This document shows positions 43,881-53,252 of a DNA stretch of 64,000 nt, piece by piece. A program made the translations under genes and the position numbers. Origin of the DNA: Tardiphaga sp052076105 (GTDB taxonomy: Bacteria; Pseudomonadota; Alphaproteobacteria; Rhizobiales; Xanthobacteraceae). The notes under the pieces were generated by a model, which did not search any database, was not told the origin of the DNA, and saw only the letters and a program-made list of their open reading frames with translations. Numbering within the stretch: the stretch's first letter is position 1; every line of letters begins with the position of its first letter. The stretch is from contig NZ_CP197245.1 of assembly GCF_052076105.1 (NCBI RefSeq), positions 124,001-188,000 of the forward strand, read 5' to 3'.

Positions 43881-44834
43881 ATGTCGGCCAAGAACGGTTC
43901 GATCAAACTGGTCGCCGGTAATTCCAATCCTGTCCTCGCACAGGAAATCGCAACCGCGCTGAATATCCCGCTGACCAAGGCCAGTGTCCGGCGCTTCGCC
44001 GACATGGAAATCTTCGTCGAGATTCAGGAAAACGTCCGCGGCTCCGACGTCTTCATTCTTCAATCCACGTCGTTCCCGACCAACGACCATCTGATGGAAT
44101 TGCTGATCATCACCGATGCGCTGCGCCGCGCTTCCGCGCGCCGGATCACCGCGGTGATCCCCTATTTCGGCTACGCTCGCCAGGACCGCAAGGCCGGTGG
44201 CCGAACCCCGATCTCGGCCAAGCTGGTCGCCAACATGATCACCCATGCCGGCGCCGACCGCGTCATGACGCTCGACCTGCATGCCGGCCAGATCCAGGGC
44301 TTCTTCGATATCCCGACCGACAACCTCTATGCCGCGCCGCTGATGGTGCGCGACATCAAGGAGAAGTTCGATCTCGCCAATGTGATGGTGGTGTCGCCCG
44401 ACGTCGGCGGTGTCGCCCGTGCCCGCGGTCTTGCCAAACGCATCAACGCGCCGCTCGCCATCGTCGACAAGCGCCGCGAACGCCCCGGTGAATCCGAAGT
44501 GATGAACGTGATCGGCGACGTCGCCGGCTACACCTGCATCCTGATCGACGACATCGTCGACTCCGGCGGCACGCTGGTGAACGCCGCCGATGCGCTGCTC
44601 AAATACGGCGCCAAGGACGTCTCCGCCTATCTCACCCATGGCGTGCTATCCGGCGGCGCCGCGGCACGCATCGCCAATTCCAGGCTCAAGGAATTGGTGA
44701 TCACCGACTCGATCCAGCCCACGGAAGCCGTGATCAAGTCGCCGAACATCCGCGTGCTCTCGGTTGCCTCGCTGATCGCCGAAGCGATCGGCCGCACCGC
44801 ATCGGAAGAGTCGGTATCGAGCCTGTTCGACTAA
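43881..44834 (+). CDS. prs: Ribose-phosphate pyrophosphokinase
   Basis: A 317-aa class I PRPP synthetase. It makes PRPP from ribose 5-phosphate and ATP for nucleotide, His and Trp synthesis. Visible are the ATP loop VRRFADMEIFVEIQENVRG, YFGYARQDRKAGGR, DLHAGQIQGFFDIPTDNL and the PRPP loop DDIVDSGGTL. GGGAG lies just upstream of the ATG at 43881; an in-frame ATG at 43839 is less well supported. Confidence 0.95.
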   Translation: MSAKNGSIKLVAGNSNPVLAQEIATALNIPLTKASVRRFADMEIFVEIQENVRGSDVFILQSTSFPTNDHLMELLIITDALRRASARRITAVIPYFGYARQDRKAGGRTPISAKLVANMITHAGADRVMTLDLHAGQIQGFFDIPTDNLYAAPLMVRDIKEKFDLANVMVVSPDVGGVARARGLAKRINAPLAIVDKRRERPGESEVMNVIGDVAGYTCILIDDIVDSGGTLVNAADALLKYGAKDVSAYLTHGVLSGGAAARIANSRLKELVITDSIQPTEAVIKSPNIRVLSVASLIAEAIGRTASEESVSSLFD

Positions 44835-44845
44835 GGCTCGCGCTT

Positions 44846-45358
44846 CTACACGATCCCCGCCGCCACCTGCCCGCGCAGACGCTCCAGACTGAGCAGCGTC
44901 TCGGCGCAGGCTGCTGCGACCTTGAGGCCGCTCTCCGCGAAGTGCTTGCGGAAAAATGCCGCGCGCTCTTCGGTCTCGTGGAAATCCTCCGGCGCCGTCA
45001 CGGCCGAGAACACCGGGATCTCGGTACGTAGCTGCACATCCATCAGCGCACGGATGACGGTGTCAGCCACGAAGCCGCGGGTGCCGCTGTCGATCACGAG
45101 GCCGGCCGCGACGATGGCCGTATAACGCCGCGTCTTGGCCAGCACCTGAACATGCAGCGGGATCTCGAACGAGCCGGGCACTTCGAACAGATCGACCTGT
45201 GAGGGGCTGATATGGCGCGCCTCGATCTCACTCAGAAACGCCTCCCAACAGGGCGCAACGATGTCGCGATGCCAGGATGACTGCACGAAGGCGACGCGTT
45301 GTGGCTTGGCGAAGCGCGGGTGCTGGATTGCGGAGGACTCGGACGTCGTGTCGTTCAT
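44846..45358 (-). CDS. ribH: 6,7-dimethyl-8-ribityllumazine synthase (RibH2 type)
   Basis: A 170-aa enzyme of riboflavin synthesis that condenses the pyrimidine and dihydroxybutanone phosphate precursors. The family pattern is VDLFEVPGSFEIPLHVQVL, AAGLVIDSGTRGFVADTVI and VFSAVTAPEDFHETEER. The long N-terminus and the short loop pattern resemble the second lumazine synthase of Brucella (decameric RibH2). It is separate from any ribD-ribE operon, as RibH2 genes usually are. Confidence 0.9.
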   Translation of the reverse strand: MNDTTSESSAIQHPRFAKPQRVAFVQSSWHRDIVAPCWEAFLSEIEARHISPSQVDLFEVPGSFEIPLHVQVLAKTRRYTAIVAAGLVIDSGTRGFVADTVIRALMDVQLRTEIPVFSAVTAPEDFHETEERAAFFRKHFAESGLKVAAACAETLLSLERLRGQVAAGIV

Positions 45359-45780
45359 GGCCTGATACTTTCGTTAAGGCCAAAACTATGCCGAAACCGA
45401 ACCGGCCCAGCAAGGCCATCCACAGGCTATATCGGAACCAAACAGGACTCCCGCGAGGCCGGGAAAGCTTGCAGGTCCCGCGGCGGAATCAATAGTTACC
45501 ACCCAACCGAACTCGTGACGCGCGAGGGCGCACCGCACAGACTCGCAATCCGGGAATCCGATTCCGGTTTGTTCTCGTTGCGACCAGATGACCTGTGGAT
45601 GAGGGACGGTTTGTCTGTGGATGGATTCGTGGTGCCGTTGCGCAGATTCCGCAAATCACATCACTTCGAACTCGCAAGGTCTGGACGAATAGAACTTGCA
45701 GCCTGCAGCGACGCTCCGACATTTTCGCGTACCGGCCAGCTGTTTGCATCATCACATTTCAAGAGCAAGGTCGCGACGGC
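45359..45780. promoter_or_regulatory. 422-bp intergenic region with clustered GANTC and CTGTGGATG sites
   Basis: No credible gene. Seven GANTC sites (the CcrM target) lie at 45446, 45486, 45540, 45554, 45560, 45624 and 45645. The nonamer CTGTGGATG occurs at 45593 and 45615 on the plus strand and at 45417-45425 on the minus strand; its core matches the DnaA-box half ATCCACA. The downstream gene codes for the YbjN-like protein; the upstream gene is divergent ribH. Confidence 0.6.
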
Positions 45781-46281
45781 ATGTCACTCCTCGAAGGCAC
45801 TATCGATTCACGGCTCAACCCGCTCGCCGTTGTCGAGGATATCGCCGCCGATCATAACTGGGCGTTCGAGCGCTCCGGCGAAGACGAAGTCACAATTGTT
45901 TCCAAAGGTGACTGGATCGATTACCAGCTCTCCTTCACCTGGATGAACGAGATCGAGGCGCTGCATCTGGCCTGCGCCTTCGACATGAAGATTCCCCCCG
46001 CTCGCCGCGCCGAAGTGCAGCGCCTGATCGCCGCGATCAACGAACAGATGTGGGTCGGTCATTTTGATATCTGGACCAACTCGGGCATGGTGATGTACCG
46101 GCAGGCACTGGTGCTGCCCGATGGCCTCACCGCGACAACCGCGCAGTGCGAAGCAATGCTCGTCTCGGCGATCCATTCCTGCGAGCGCTACTATCCGGCA
46201 TTGCAGTTCGTGGTGTGGGCCGGCAAGACCGCAGCCGAAGCGATGTCTGCTGCGATGTTCGACACTGCCGGCGAAGCATGA
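45781..46281 (+). CDS. YbjN domain-containing protein
   Basis: A 166-aa soluble protein of the type III secretion chaperone-like YbjN fold. The pattern RSGEDEVTIVSKGDWIDYQLSF and the conserved WVGHFDIWTNSGMVMYRQAL are typical of alphaproteobacterial members. Function is not established. The start at 45781 fits the family. Its stop overlaps the start of the next gene. Confidence 0.82.
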   Translation: MSLLEGTIDSRLNPLAVVEDIAADHNWAFERSGEDEVTIVSKGDWIDYQLSFTWMNEIEALHLACAFDMKIPPARRAEVQRLIAAINEQMWVGHFDIWTNSGMVMYRQALVLPDGLTATTAQCEAMLVSAIHSCERYYPALQFVVWAGKTAAEAMSAAMFDTAGEA

Positions 46282-46709
46282 CCAACGCGCCGGTCATCAC
46301 CGTGCCGGATGCGCCCGGCGAGGCTGAACGGCTGGTGGTCGCAAATGCGTTGCTGGCCTACAATACCAAGACCGTTGGCCCCAACAATCACCAGCCGCTC
46401 TCAATCCTGATCCACGATCCAGCGACCGGCGAGCCGATCGGCGGCATCTGGGGCAAGACCGCGTTCAACTGGTGTTTCGTCGAGCTGTTCGTCGTGCCCG
46501 AACAATTTCGCGGCCAGGACATCGGTTCGAAGGTCCTCGCCAAGGCGGAAGAGATCGCGCGTGAGCGCGGCTGCATCGGTCTGTGGCTCGATACCTACTG
46601 GTTTCAGGCGCGGAGCTTCTACGAGAAGCAGGGCTATGAAGTGTTCGGCGAAATCCCGGACTATCCGCGCGGCGGTCCGCGCTACTTCCTGAAAAAGAGT
46701 CTCGTCTAG
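46278..46709 (+). CDS. GNAT family N-acetyltransferase
   Basis: A 143-aa acetyltransferase. Motif A reads FVVPEQFRGQDIGSKVL-like (residues 73-90), and a C-terminal FYEKQGYEVFGEI completes the fold. The start overlaps the ybjN-type gene by 4 bp (ATGA), so the two are coupled. Acceptor unknown. Confidence 0.88.
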   Translation: MTNAPVITVPDAPGEAERLVVANALLAYNTKTVGPNNHQPLSILIHDPATGEPIGGIWGKTAFNWCFVELFVVPEQFRGQDIGSKVLAKAEEIARERGCIGLWLDTYWFQARSFYEKQGYEVFGEIPDYPRGGPRYFLKKSLV

Positions 46710-46779
46710 ACGGCTTCAGGCTGTGCAGCCCGCGCCGCAATGATATGGTCCCAGCCATTCTGACAGCCGGGACCTTACG

Positions 46780-47607
46780 ATGACTTCCACCTCACACACG
46801 CTCAACGACATCGACGGCCACATCGTGCTGGCCGGAGCCGGCAAGATGGGTGGCGCGCTGCTGACGGGCTGGATCGCCGGCGGGCTCGATCCCAAACGCG
46901 CCGTTGTGATCGACCCGTATGTCTCCGACGAGATCAAGGCGCTTGCGGCCAAGGGCGTCCGTCTCAATCCGGATGTGAAGAACATCGGCGCTGTCGCCGC
47001 GCTGGTCCTCGCCGTGAAGCCGCAGATGTTCGCCGAGGTCGGGCCGACGCTGCGCACGATCGCCGCATCATCCCTCGTGGTCTCGATCATGGCCGGCACG
47101 ACCATCGCCGGCATCGCCAGGACCTGCGGCGGCAAGGTGGTGCGCGCGATGCCGAACACGCCCGCCGCCATTGGCCGCGGTATCACCGTGGCGGTTGCCG
47201 CGAGCGACGTATCGCAGGAGCAACGCAGCCTGACCGACTCGCTGTTGCGCGCCACCGGATCGGTCGAATGGGTCGAGGACGAGAGCCTGATCGATGCCGT
47301 CACCGCCGTCTCCGGCTCGGGACCTGCTTATGTATTCCTGCTGGCCGAAGAAATGGCTCGCGCCGGCATTGCTGCGGGCTTGCCCCCTGAACTCGCGATG
47401 AAGCTTGCCCGCGAGACGGTGTCCGGTTCCGGCGAGCTCCTCCGTCAGTCCGATCTCGACGCGGCGACGCTGCGCAAGAACGTCACCTCGCCCGGCGGCA
47501 CAACGGCCGCTGCGCTCGGTGTCCTGATGGCTGACGACGGCTTCGAGCCGCTGTTGACTCGCGCGATTGCTGCGGCAACCGCGCGGTCGAAGGAACTGGC
47601 GAAGTAA
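46780..47607 (+). CDS. proC: Pyrroline-5-carboxylate reductase
   Basis: A 275-aa last-step proline synthesis enzyme. The Rossmann motif is LAGAGKMGGALLTGW (residues 16-30) and the C-terminal signature SGSGPAYVFLLAEEMARAG is complete. Length fits the family. It lies 70 bp downstream of the GNAT gene and is convergent with the histidine kinase gene (1 bp apart). Confidence 0.95.
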   Translation: MTSTSHTLNDIDGHIVLAGAGKMGGALLTGWIAGGLDPKRAVVIDPYVSDEIKALAAKGVRLNPDVKNIGAVAALVLAVKPQMFAEVGPTLRTIAASSLVVSIMAGTTIAGIARTCGGKVVRAMPNTPAAIGRGITVAVAASDVSQEQRSLTDSLLRATGSVEWVEDESLIDAVTAVSGSGPAYVFLLAEEMARAGIAAGLPPELAMKLARETVSGSGELLRQSDLDAATLRKNVTSPGGTTAAALGVLMADDGFEPLLTRAIAAATARSKELAK

Positions 47608-48996
47608 CTAAACCGGCACCCGCACCACCGCCCGCAAGCCACCCATCGGACTATCCGTCAGCGTGATATCGCCGCCATGGGAACGCGCGATATCGCGGGC
47701 GATGGCGAGGCCGAGACCTGTGCCGCCTTCGTCCTGATTGCGCGCGTCGTCGAGCCGCAGGAACGGCTTGAACACTTCCTCGCGCATGTCGGCGGGAATA
47801 CCGGGGCCGTCGTCGTCCACCGTGACCGTAAGATAGCGATGATCGCGATGCCCGGTGATGGCGATATCGTTCGCATGACGCGCGGCGTTCGAGACGAGGT
47901 TGCCGAGACAACGCTTGAACGACGCCGGCTTCACCGTAACGATCGGCAACCCGTGGAACGTGACCGTCGCCTTGTGGCCGTTGCGCTCGGCATCGCTGCG
48001 GAGTTCTTCCAGCGCCGCTGCCATGTCTGTCGGCTGCGCCTGCTCGCCACTGTCGCCGCGCGCAAAGGCGAGATAGGCCTCGAGCATGCCCGACATCTCG
48101 TCGATATCCTTGCGCATGCCATCGACTTCCGGACCGTCCTCGATCAGCGCCAACTCCAGCTTGAAGCGCGTCAGGATCGTGCGCAGATCGTGCGAGACGC
48201 CGGCCAGCATAGCCGTGCGCTGCTCCATCGCGCGTTCGATACGCGCCTTCATTTCGATAAAGGCGTTGGCGGCCCGGCGAACTTCGCGTGCACCGCGCGG
48301 CCGGAAATTCGGCGCTTCGCGGCCCTTGCCGAAACTTTCGGCGGCGTCAGCGAGTTTGAGGATCGGGCGGATCTGGTTACGCAGGAACAGGATCGCGACG
48401 ATCAGCAGGATCGAGGACGTCCCCACCATCCAGAACAGGAAGATTTCCGAATTCGATGCGTAAGCTGCGCTGCGCTGGGCAAAGATGCGCATCACGGCAT
48501 CATCGAGCTGGATCCGGATTTCCACCAGATTGGAGCGGCCGACCGTGTCGATCCAGAACGGCCGCGTGATCTGCCGGCCGATCTGCACCGACAGCGCCTG
48601 ATCGAGCAGCGAGAAGAACGGCTTCGGACCAGGCGGCGGCATATCGCCGAGCGGCAGGAAATCCACCACGAGGCCAAGGCGCTGCTGAGCGATGGCTTTG
48701 ATCTGCGTGCGGTCCTTATCCTGCGGATAGACTTTGTAGACGTCGATCAGCGTCGCGATGTCCTGCACCACGGCCTGCGACAGGCGGCGGGTCACCGTGT
48801 TCCAGTGCCGCTCCATGAACACGAAGGCGACCACCGACTGCAGCAGCACCATCGGCACGATCATGATCAGCAGCGTGCGAGCATAGAGCCCCGTGGGCAT
48901 CACGCTCTTGAAACGCCGGCCCATCAGACTGTGCGCCGCGGAGACGCGGCCTGCCGCAGAGCGGAGGATGGTAATGCCGGTGTCGAGCGTACTCAT
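47608..48996 (-). CDS. Sensor histidine kinase (EnvZ-like)
   Basis: A 462-aa inner-membrane kinase. TM1 at about residues 37-57, a periplasmic domain to about 195, TM2 at 195-215, a HAMP linker (RGAREVRRAANAFIEM), the H-box SHDLRTILTRFKLEL, the N-box NLVSNAARHA and the G-boxes DDDGPGIP and GTGLGLAIA. Autophosphorylation of the H-box His would pass to the response regulator coded 18 bp upstream. It lies in an operon with the regulator and a MarR-type gene. Confidence 0.93.
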   Translation of the reverse strand: MSTLDTGITILRSAAGRVSAAHSLMGRRFKSVMPTGLYARTLLIMIVPMVLLQSVVAFVFMERHWNTVTRRLSQAVVQDIATLIDVYKVYPQDKDRTQIKAIAQQRLGLVVDFLPLGDMPPPGPKPFFSLLDQALSVQIGRQITRPFWIDTVGRSNLVEIRIQLDDAVMRIFAQRSAAYASNSEIFLFWMVGTSSILLIVAILFLRNQIRPILKLADAAESFGKGREAPNFRPRGAREVRRAANAFIEMKARIERAMEQRTAMLAGVSHDLRTILTRFKLELALIEDGPEVDGMRKDIDEMSGMLEAYLAFARGDSGEQAQPTDMAAALEELRSDAERNGHKATVTFHGLPIVTVKPASFKRCLGNLVSNAARHANDIAITGHRDHRYLTVTVDDDGPGIPADMREEVFKPFLRLDDARNQDEGGTGLGLAIARDIARSHGGDITLTDSPMGGLRAVVRVPV

Positions 48997-49014
48997 CGCG
49001 CCAACTTCATCGAA

Positions 49015-49740
49015 CTATGGCGACGCGACGAGGCGATAGCCGATGCCACGCACGGCCTGCAGGAAGAGCGGATTGGCCGGATCGGTCTCGATCTTGCGGC
49101 GCAGGCGATTGATCTGCACGTCCACCGCACGCTCGTTCACGGTGCCACCGCCTCCGGTGAGTTCACCGCGCGGCACGGTCTCGCCGGGCGCCGCGGCCAG
49201 CACGCGCAGCATGTCACGCTCGCGGTCGGTGAGATGAATGATCTCGTCGCCCTGGCGTAATTCACCGCGCGCGAGGTGATACACATAAGGCCCGAACTGC
49301 AGCGACTCCGCCCGCTCCACCGGCACAGGCGCACTGCGCTTCAGGATGTTTGCGATGCGCAGCACCAGTTCGCGCGGCTCGAATGGCTTGGCAACATAGT
49401 CGTCGGCGCCGATCTGCAATCCCTCGATCCGGCTTTCCGCCTCGTGCCGCGCCGTCAGCATGATGATCGGCACGGCCGAAGACGTCCGAATGAAGCGCGC
49501 GAGTTCAAAACCGGTCTCGCCTGGCATCATCACATCCAGGATCAGGAGATCGAAATGCAGACCGAGCAGCTTGGCGCGTGCTTCCTTGGCGCTCGGCGCC
49601 GTGGTGACGCGGTAGCCTTCGCCAGAGAGAAAGCGCGAGAGCAGATCGCGAATACGGCGGTCGTCATCGACCAGCAGCAGATGCGGCGCATCGTCGGCCA
49701 ATGGCACCGGCATTCGTTTGGCGGCCTGAGCTAACATCAT
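49015..49740 (-). CDS. petR: OmpR-family response regulator (PetR-like)
   Basis: A 241-aa regulator. Receiver residues are visible: DD pair in LLVDDDRRI, phospho-Asp in LLILDVMMPG, Thr in IIMLTAR and Lys in DDYVAKPFEP. A winged-helix domain follows (VDVQINRLRRKIE). Gene order marR-ompR-envZ-like matches the PetP/PetR arrangement known from Rhodobacter and related bacteria, where it sits by petABC; here petABC is not in the window. Its start codon overlaps the stop of the upstream MarR gene (ATGA). Confidence 0.85.
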   Translation of the reverse strand: MMLAQAAKRMPVPLADDAPHLLLVDDDRRIRDLLSRFLSGEGYRVTTAPSAKEARAKLLGLHFDLLILDVMMPGETGFELARFIRTSSAVPIIMLTARHEAESRIEGLQIGADDYVAKPFEPRELVLRIANILKRSAPVPVERAESLQFGPYVYHLARGELRQGDEIIHLTDRERDMLRVLAAAPGETVPRGELTGGGGTVNERAVDVQINRLRRKIETDPANPLFLQAVRGIGYRLVASP

Positions 49741-50303
49741 GTCTTGTTTGTCCTGCCGTCAGTTTTGGCGGATGCCTGGCCCAGGATGACCTGCAGCACC
49801 TTGTCGGGATCATTGCGGTCGATCATCGCCGAGAGAAACCTGCCGATCGCTTCAACTTCGACCGGCGTAAAATCCTTGAGCGCGCGGTTGATACGATCGG
49901 TCTGCAAGCCCGCGAGCTGCGCAACGAGAGCTTCGCCTTTGGCCGTGGCGAAAAGAAGCCGTTGCCGCCGGTCGGCCTCACCGGATTTCTGCACGATATA
50001 CCCTTCATCGAGCAATTGCTTGAGGACCCGGCCCAGCGACTGCTTCGTGATACGCAGGACATCGAGCAGATCGGCGACCTTCAGGCCAGGATAGCGATGC
50101 ACGAAGTGAACGACGCGATGATGGGCGCGCCCGAAGCCGAACTGGTCGAGCACATCGTCGGGATCTCCGACGAAGTCGCGATAGGCAAAGAACAACAGCT
50201 CAATGATGTCCCAGCGGGGCGGTTTCGCAGGATCGCCGCTGGCTTGCCGCTGGATTGTCTCAAGCGATCGTGACACCGCATCCTTGGAATTTAAGTCAGC
50301 CAT
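49737..50303 (-). CDS. petP: MarR-family transcriptional regulator (PetP-like)
   Basis: A 188-aa winged-helix protein. The recognition helix region is VADLLDVLRITKQSLGRVL (about residues 70-90) and the wing is KSGEADRRQRLLFATAKG. The start at 50303 follows a longer open frame that lacks a good ribosome-binding site. Its stop overlaps the petR-like start. The ligand and target are unknown; the symbol rests on gene order and family only. Confidence 0.82.
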   Translation of the reverse strand: MADLNSKDAVSRSLETIQRQASGDPAKPPRWDIIELLFFAYRDFVGDPDDVLDQFGFGRAHHRVVHFVHRYPGLKVADLLDVLRITKQSLGRVLKQLLDEGYIVQKSGEADRRQRLLFATAKGEALVAQLAGLQTDRINRALKDFTPVEVEAIGRFLSAMIDRNDPDKVLQVILGQASAKTDGRTNKT

Positions 50304-50536
50304 ATTGACATATCTTGGGTTCAATCTTACAAAACTGACCATCGCGACGAAATATTAGAACTCTCGCCGCACGGTCCCAATAGGGCCGATCTGAGAACCA
50401 TACCGGACTTCGGCATGGCGCTAAAGCCTGTCCTCGGCATCCACCGGGGCCGGAAACGCTTTTGCCGTGGGTCCGGACTTGACGTAGAACATCGACGACG
50501 CCGCTAGCCGCCGCGTCGCAAGCCAGGAGTAAGGTC

Positions 50537-51649
50537 ATGGGAATTTCGTTCGATAAAGTCGATGGCGCGACCTGGCTGAAGTTCGACGTACAGCCCGCAG
50601 CGAATGCTGTGTCCGATGCGGACCGGGCGACGAAGCTCAAGGATCCGGGTTTCGGCCGGGTTTTCACCGATCACATGGCCATCGTCCGCTACAACCAGAC
50701 GGATGGCTGGCATGGCGCGCGCGTCGAATCCCGCGCGAATTTCCCGCTCGATCCGGCCGCGGCCGTCCTGCATTACGCGCAGGAGATTTTCGAAGGCCTC
50801 AAGGCCTATGTGCGTGAAGACGGCGGCGTGAATCTGTTCCGTCCCGATGCCAATGCCAAGCGCTTCCGGAATTCGGCCGATCGCATGGCCATGGCGCCGC
50901 TGCCCGAGGCCGTGTTCATCGAAGCAGTCGAGCAACTCGTGCGCATCGACCGCGCCTGGATTCCATCAGGCGAAGGCAGCCTCTATCTGCGCCCCTTCAT
51001 GGTCGCGAGCGAGATCTTCCTCGGCGTGAAGCCGTCCGCGGAATACATCTTCGCTGTCATCGCCTCGCCGGTCGGTTCCTATTTCAAGGGCGGACCCGCC
51101 CCGGTGTCGATCTGGGTCTCGGAGAACTACACGCGCGCTGCGATCGGCGGCACCGGCGCCGTCAAGTGCGGCGGCAATTACGCCGCCAGCCTGCGTGCGC
51201 AGGCCGAGGCCATCAGTCACGGTTGCGATCAGGTCGTCTTCCTCGACGCGGTCGAGCGCCGTTACATCGAGGAACTTGGCGGCATGAACATCTTCTTCGT
51301 GTTCGAAGACGGTTCGCTGCTGACACCGCCGCTTGGCACGATCCTGCCAGGCATCACGCGCGATTCGATCATCGCACTGGCGAAGAATAAGGGCACGCAG
51401 GTGCGCGAAGAGCCCTATACGCTCGATCAGTGGCGCGCCGACGCTGCCAGCGGCAAGCTGAAGGAGGCTTTTGCCTGCGGCACGGCGGCAGTCATCTCGC
51501 CGATTGGCCAGGTGCGCTCTGCGAGCGGTGATTTTACCATCAATGGCGGCGCCGCAGGCCCCGTTGCGATGGGACTGCGCAAACAGCTGGTCGACATTCA
51601 GTACGGCCGCGCGCCAGACCCGCACAACTGGATCCGCAAGGTTCTGTAA
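50537..51649 (+). CDS. ilvE: Branched-chain amino acid aminotransferase
   Basis: A 370-aa fold-type IV PLP enzyme for the last step of Leu, Ile and Val synthesis. The PLP lysine is in GTGAVKCGGNYAASL; HYAQEIFEGLKAY and GGMNIFFVFEDGSLLTPPL are also family blocks. AGGAG lies 7 nt before the ATG. A terminator follows it. It is divergent from the petP-like gene. Confidence 0.95.
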   Translation: MGISFDKVDGATWLKFDVQPAANAVSDADRATKLKDPGFGRVFTDHMAIVRYNQTDGWHGARVESRANFPLDPAAAVLHYAQEIFEGLKAYVREDGGVNLFRPDANAKRFRNSADRMAMAPLPEAVFIEAVEQLVRIDRAWIPSGEGSLYLRPFMVASEIFLGVKPSAEYIFAVIASPVGSYFKGGPAPVSIWVSENYTRAAIGGTGAVKCGGNYAASLRAQAEAISHGCDQVVFLDAVERRYIEELGGMNIFFVFEDGSLLTPPLGTILPGITRDSIIALAKNKGTQVREEPYTLDQWRADAASGKLKEAFACGTAAVISPIGQVRSASGDFTINGGAAGPVAMGLRKQLVDIQYGRAPDPHNWIRKVL

Positions 51650-51670
51650 GCACGAGCGCTTCAAGACGAC

Positions 51671-51705
51671 AAATGCCGCAACCTTTCGAGGCTGCGGCAT
51701 TTTTA
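51671..51705 (+). terminator. Rho-independent terminator after ilvE
   Basis: A 10-bp stem (51671-51680 with 51693-51702) followed by TTTTTATTTG on the plus strand, between convergent ilvE and the MATE gene. Confidence 0.88.
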
Positions 51706-51709
51706 TTTG

Positions 51710-53107
51710 TTAAGTCGCCAATATGAGCCCGAGTTGCTCGCGCCGGGTCCAGCGCCAGAGCATGACCGGTGCAACGACCGCCAGACCCGCTGCCAGCCCA
51801 ATCCAGATGCCGACGCCGCCGAAGCCCAGCTTGAATGCGAACAGCAGGCTGAGACCCATGCCGAAGCCCCAATAACCCAATGCGGCAAAGATCATCGGCA
51901 CGCGCGTATCCTGCAACCCGCGTAGCATCCCTGCAGCAACCGACTGCGCGCCGTCCGCAATCTGGAACACCGCCGCACAAAACAGAAACGACATTGCCGT
52001 ATCGATGACGACGGCATTGGCGGGATTGCTCAGATCGATGAAGGCGCCAATCAGAATACGCGGCGCAGCCAGCAACAACATGCTCATCGACGCCATGAAT
52101 GCCACCGCAAGGCCGAATGCAGTCCATCCCGCTCGCGTGATGCCATCGCGGTCCACGGCGCCTTTGGCCAATCCAACGCGGACAGTTGCCGCCTGGCTCA
52201 GTCCCATCGGCACCATGAAGGAAATCGATGCGATCTGGATCGCAATCGCATGCGCCGCGATGGCGGCCGTTCCAAACTGCCCCATCAGGAACACCGCCGC
52301 ATTGAAGACGGTAATTTCGAATGCAAGCGTTGCGCCGATCGGCAGACCGATGCGCCATAGCTTTGCGAGGCGTGGCCAATCGGCGCGCCACCAGTTGCCG
52401 AACAAATGATAACGCCGAAACTTGGGATGCCATGCGACGACGAGCGCAAAAACTGCGAACAGAAAGATGTTCGACAGAGTGGTCGCAAGGCCAGAGCCGC
52501 GCAGACCCATCTCCGGAAATCCGAGATGGCCGAACACCAGAACCCAGTTTGCAGCAGCATTGAACAGAATGGTGACGCCCGTCACCAGCAGTGCCCAGAG
52601 CGGACGTTGCACGGCAGCGACAAAGGAGCGCAACACGATGAAGCCGAGCGCGGGCAGGAAGCCCCATTGCAGCATATGCACGAAGCTCTGGGCGTCGGCA
52701 GCGGCCTGCGCCTCCTGACCGAACAGCAACAGAATCGCCTCGGCATGCCAGAGAATGATCCACGCGGGTATCGAGACGATCAGCGTCGTCCACAAACCCT
52801 GCCGAAATGTTCGCCTGACATCGCGCACCGCATGCAGCTTGCGGCCGATCGCCTCCGCCATCATCGGCGACGTCGCGGTGACGAGGCCGATGGCGAAAAT
52901 CAGAAGCGCGAAGTAGAGATTCACGCCCAGCGCCGACGCAGCCAAAGCCTCCGCGCTCACGCGGCCGAGAATGATTACGTCGGTCGTTGTCAGTGCGATC
53001 TGTGCCAGATTGGTCAGGATCAGCGGCCAGCCGAGCGCCAGCATCGCCCGTAACTCGGCGAGCCACAGATCGCGCGTCAAAGCCTTCTGACCCACAGCCA
53101 GCAGCAT
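51710..53107 (-). CDS. MATE family efflux transporter
   Basis: A 465-aa inner-membrane cation-coupled exporter with about twelve transmembrane helices in two six-helix halves. Landmarks are LALGWPLILTNLAQIALTTTDV near the N-terminus and GLQDTRVPMIFAALGYWGFG in the second half. The ATG at 53107 has AAGGA 5 nt upstream and gives the usual N-terminus; an in-frame ATG at 53185 is less likely. Substrates are unknown; relatives export dyes and drugs. Confidence 0.9.
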   Translation of the reverse strand: MLLAVGQKALTRDLWLAELRAMLALGWPLILTNLAQIALTTTDVIILGRVSAEALAASALGVNLYFALLIFAIGLVTATSPMMAEAIGRKLHAVRDVRRTFRQGLWTTLIVSIPAWIILWHAEAILLLFGQEAQAAADAQSFVHMLQWGFLPALGFIVLRSFVAAVQRPLWALLVTGVTILFNAAANWVLVFGHLGFPEMGLRGSGLATTLSNIFLFAVFALVVAWHPKFRRYHLFGNWWRADWPRLAKLWRIGLPIGATLAFEITVFNAAVFLMGQFGTAAIAAHAIAIQIASISFMVPMGLSQAATVRVGLAKGAVDRDGITRAGWTAFGLAVAFMASMSMLLLAAPRILIGAFIDLSNPANAVVIDTAMSFLFCAAVFQIADGAQSVAAGMLRGLQDTRVPMIFAALGYWGFGMGLSLLFAFKLGFGGVGIWIGLAAGLAVVAPVMLWRWTRREQLGLILAT

Positions 53108-53252
53108 GGAATCCTTCACTCGATTTGAGTGACGCGGCTGCAAGGGCTGTCGCGTCAAAATCCGTCCGACAACGATGTCGGACATTCACACATCAAAATT
53201 CGCGTGAGGATGCCGTGATAAACGCTACGAGCGTGTTTGACCAGATGCCGAA

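Noticed and set aside
45359..45780. Chromosomal replication origin
   Set aside because: GANTC and DnaA-box-like sites are suggestive, but the nonamers do not fully match TTATCCACA, no AT-rich unwinding stretch is evident and none of the usual origin neighbours is present.
47677..49260. Long plus-strand frame over the histidine kinase and regulator genes
   Set aside because: It spans two well-supported minus-strand genes and has no recognisable motif.
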